From assembly GCA_002435365.1 (NCBI GenBank), contig DJMM01000045.1, positions 39,361-47,379 of the forward strand: a stretch of DNA of 8,019 nt, in the 5' to 3' direction. Position 1 is the stretch's first letter. Each line of letters opens with the position of its first letter. This stretch comes from Ignavibacteriales bacterium UBA6490 (GTDB lineage: Bacteria > Bacteroidota > Ignavibacteria > Ignavibacteriales > Ignavibacteriaceae). Of the stretch, positions 6,573 to 8,019 are shown piece by piece. The notes under the pieces were generated by a model that was given only the letters and a program-made list of their open reading frames with translations, was not told the DNA's origin and ran no database searches. A program made the position numbers and the translations under genes.

Positions 6573-7583
6573 CTAAACATTCCCCTTTTCCAGAAGATCA
6601 AGTCTGTGCCGGAGGGTTCTCAGGCGGACATACTTTTCACCTTCAAAATCGCTCAGATTAAAATGTTTCTCTGCAAACCAGCCGTGCAGCTCTTCCATTC
6701 CTTTGCTCAAAGAGTATTCAAGTTTGAAGTCGGGCAGAAGCTTGTTGAGCAGGTCGAATTTTACCCGGTAGTTGCGGGGATCCTCACCGACTTCACCTGT
6801 AAAAACGATTTTTGCAGCCGGTACATATTTCTGAACCAGGTCGGCTACGTCCTTTACCTGGAAGTTTTCATTATTGGCTCCAATGTTGACTGCCTTGTTA
6901 TGAATCGCCTCCATGGGTGCATTCAGGAAAGCATTAAATGCATTGGCGATATCCCGGCAATGGATAAGCGGACGCCATGGAGTGCCGTCACTCATTATCC
7001 TGATATCGCCCCTGGTAACCGCACATGCCAGAAGATTATTTACCACCAGGTCTATCCTAAGCATCGGTGAATAACCATATGCAGTGGAGTTTCTTAAAAA
7101 GGCGGGAGAGAAATTTTCATCTGCCAGGAGGCTTATATCTCTTTCAGCTTCTATTTTCGACTGTGCATAAACGCTTACCGGGTTAAGCTTTGAAGTTTCA
7201 TCAAGATCAAGCGATTCCCCTTTGCCGTACATGGAGCAGCTGCTGGCAAAAAGAAATCTTGGCACGCCGGCTTTTTTTGCGGTCTCTGCAACGTGCACCG
7301 AACCTTTATAATTAACATCGTATGTAATTTCTTTTACAAGCTCACCCATCGGATCATTCGAAATTGCGGCAAGGTGCATCACGCAGTCATACCCGGAAAG
7401 ATCATTTACAGTCAGTGAGCGTATATCTTTTAAAAGCTGAATATCCGGTTCGTGAATTTTATTCCATTCGCAGCCGCTGAACAAATTCAGGTCGCACCCG
7501 GTAACAGAATGTCCGTCTTTTTTTAAAACATCAACCAAGTGGGCGCCGATATAGCCTCGGTTACCCGTTACGAAAATTTTCAA
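6573..7583 (-). CDS. NAD-dependent epimerase/dehydratase family protein (GalE-like SDR), TTG start
   Basis: A 336-aa extended SDR acting on a nucleotide sugar. Seen: VTGNRGYIG (5-13) NAD-binding loop, D31 after the second strand, consistent with NAD rather than NADP, HLAAISNDP (70-78), SSCSMYG (114-120), Y139-AQS-K143 as the catalytic YxxxK, RNSTAYGYSP (164-173), WRPLIHCRDIA (203-213), and a basic C-terminal tail with LRTLRHRLD (321-329). The SSCSMYG strand lacks the Asp-Glu of 4,6-dehydratases, pointing to an epimerase or reductase. Translation starts at TTG (7581-7583): it is preceded by AGAGG at a 6-base spacing, and MKIFVTG then aligns with the family's usual N-terminus. It lies 13 bases after the nucleotidyltransferase stop and 3 bases before the RmlC-like gene, so it is clearly in the operon. 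Its precise reaction is unknown. Confidence 0.86.
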   Translation of the reverse strand: MKIFVTGNRGYIGAHLVDVLKKDGHSVTGCDLNLFSGCEWNKIHEPDIQLLKDIRSLTVNDLSGYDCVMHLAAISNDPMGELVKEITYDVNYKGSVHVAETAKKAGVPRFLFASSCSMYGKGESLDLDETSKLNPVSVYAQSKIEAERDISLLADENFSPAFLRNSTAYGYSPMLRIDLVVNNLLACAVTRGDIRIMSDGTPWRPLIHCRDIANAFNAFLNAPMEAIHNKAVNIGANNENFQVKDVADLVQKYVPAAKIVFTGEVGEDPRNYRVKFDLLNKLLPDFKLEYSLSKGMEELHGWFAEKHFNLSDFEGEKYVRLRTLRHRLDLLEKGNV

Positions 7584-7589
7584 TATTAA

Positions 7590-7594
7590 CCTCT
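7590..7594 (-). promoter_or_regulatory. Shine-Dalgarno AGAGG deciding the TTG start of the 6573-7583 SDR
   Basis: AGAGG on the minus strand lies in the short gap after the nucleotidyltransferase stop, 6 bases before TTG. It is one of the few good ribosome-binding sites in the window. There is no ATG nearby in frame that keeps the glycine loop. Confidence 0.6.
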
Positions 7595-7596
7595 GT

Positions 7597-8019
7597 TTAT
7601 TTATTAACTGACCAGGGAGCTTTCCCGGAATTCCAAAGTTCGTTAAGATAATCCCTGTCTCTTTGCGTATCCATACATCCCCAGAATCCGGGGTGCTGAT
7701 AAATATTTAACTGTCCGTCCCTCGAAAGTTTTTTCAGCGGGTCTCTTTCAAGAACACAGCTTTCATCGGTCGAAAGATACTTCAGGAACGTGCGGTTGAA
7801 AAAAAAGTATCCGCCGTTTATCCATTTTTCCCTGAACTCAGGTTTCTCATCAAACTCAAGGACGTTATCTTCCTGCAGTTTTAGTTCCCCGAATCTTGAA
7901 GGAGGATTTACACCAAGAACAGTTCCGGTTTTACCATGTTTAAGATGATACAGATATTCCTGGCTGAGATCGGCATTTGTTAAACCGTCGCCGTAAGTTA
8001 CTGCAAAAACCTCACTGCT
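7597..8019 (-). CDS. rfbF: Sugar nucleotidyltransferase, glucose-1-phosphate cytidylyltransferase-like (5'-truncated, C-terminal 140 aa)
   Basis: The minus frame is open from the right edge to TAA at 7597-7599, giving 140 residues, slightly over half of the usual length of about 257. Seen: VTYGDGLTNAD (7-17), whose Asp 11 and nearby acids fit the metal and nucleotide site; GVNPPSRFGEL (36-46); EKPE (58-61) and WINGGYFFFN (66-75), the sugar-binding part of the family; LERDPLKKL (90-98); and GFWGCMDTQRDRDYLNELW (111-129) with a closing SGKAPW. The FWxxMDTxRD and LWxSGxAPW ending is a hallmark of RfbF-type cytidylyltransferases, which make CDP-glucose from CTP and glucose-1-phosphate. FWGC replaces the FWQP I would expect in classical RfbF, so this may be a related branch with another hexose-1-phosphate; the symbol is therefore tentative. 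The N-terminal GxGTRL nucleotide-binding motif is off the edge. It is the first visible gene of the operon; its promoter is not in the window. Confidence 0.87.
   Translation of the reverse strand, partial: SSEVFAVTYGDGLTNADLSQEYLYHLKHGKTGTVLGVNPPSRFGELKLQEDNVLEFDEKPEFREKWINGGYFFFNRTFLKYLSTDESCVLERDPLKKLSRDGQLNIYQHPGFWGCMDTQRDRDYLNELWNSGKAPWSVNK

Noticed and set aside
6606..7070. 154-residue open frame on the + strand across the TTG-start SDR
   Set aside because: It is antisense to a well-supported SDR and shows no family motifs.
5077..7583. One of the two SDRs as the missing NDP-hexose 4,6-dehydratase
   Set aside because: Both lack the Thr-Asp-Glu type triad expected before the YxxxK motif; SSCSMYG and LTGSVFE fit epimerases or reductases better.
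1..8019. CRISPR array, tRNA, insertion sequence or defence system
   Set aside because: No spaced direct repeats, tRNA-like cloverleaf, transposase motifs or terminal inverted repeats, and no nuclease or immunity-type proteins were found on reading both strands by eye.

Overview
The window looks like part of a bacterial cell-surface polysaccharide (O-antigen, capsule or exopolysaccharide) locus next to the end of a multiheme cytochrome gene. The DNA is moderately AT-rich. Two upstream regions carry a TATATTTG box, which matches the Bacteroidota-type -7 consensus TAnnTTTG, and most genes lack a strong Shine-Dalgarno. The left-edge protein mixes CX4CH and CX2CH heme motifs, a pattern known from Geobacter and also found in metal-reducing or anaerobic members of other phyla. 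Together these suggest a Bacteroidota/Chlorobi/Ignavibacteriota-type organism. This placement is inferred; no marker gene is present.

Layout, left to right. (1) Positions 2-454, + strand: the 3' end of a secreted c-type multiheme cytochrome with four visible heme motifs, closed by a strong intrinsic terminator (476-504). (2) 503-1663, - strand: a membrane-anchored GT2 glycosyltransferase of the hyaluronan/cellulose-synthase-like type, with its own probable promoter. (3) 1781-2986, - strand: a GT4 glycosyltransferase, also with its own probable promoter. (4) 3092-4147, + strand: a GT9 (heptosyltransferase-like) enzyme, transcribed divergently from (3), with an unusual N-terminal Cys4 cluster. 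(5) 4136-8019, - strand: a tightly packed five-gene operon, in transcription order a nucleotidyltransferase resembling glucose-1-phosphate cytidylyltransferase (5' end beyond the right edge), an NAD-dependent epimerase/dehydratase-family SDR starting at TTG, an RmlC-like 3,5-epimerase, a second SDR and a GT2 glycosyltransferase. Gaps in this operon are 13 nt, 3 nt, -4 and -4.

The genes plausibly work as follows. The nucleotidyltransferase activates a hexose-1-phosphate, probably as a CDP-sugar. A 4,6-dehydratase, expected but not visible and perhaps off the right edge, would make the 4-keto-6-deoxy intermediate. The RmlC-like enzyme epimerises it, one or both SDRs epimerise or reduce it, and the co-transcribed GT2 transfers the finished deoxysugar. 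The three other glycosyltransferases would add further residues or polymerise the chain. There is no polymerase (Wzy), flippase (Wzx), exporter, insertion sequence, tRNA or CRISPR array in the window. No stretch longer than about 120 bases lacks a gene. I found no clearly new system. The most unusual points are the Cys-rich GT9 with an altered DTG motif, the nucleotidyltransferase-SDR-RmlC-SDR-GT2 cassette of uncertain sugar product, and the repeated promoter element.
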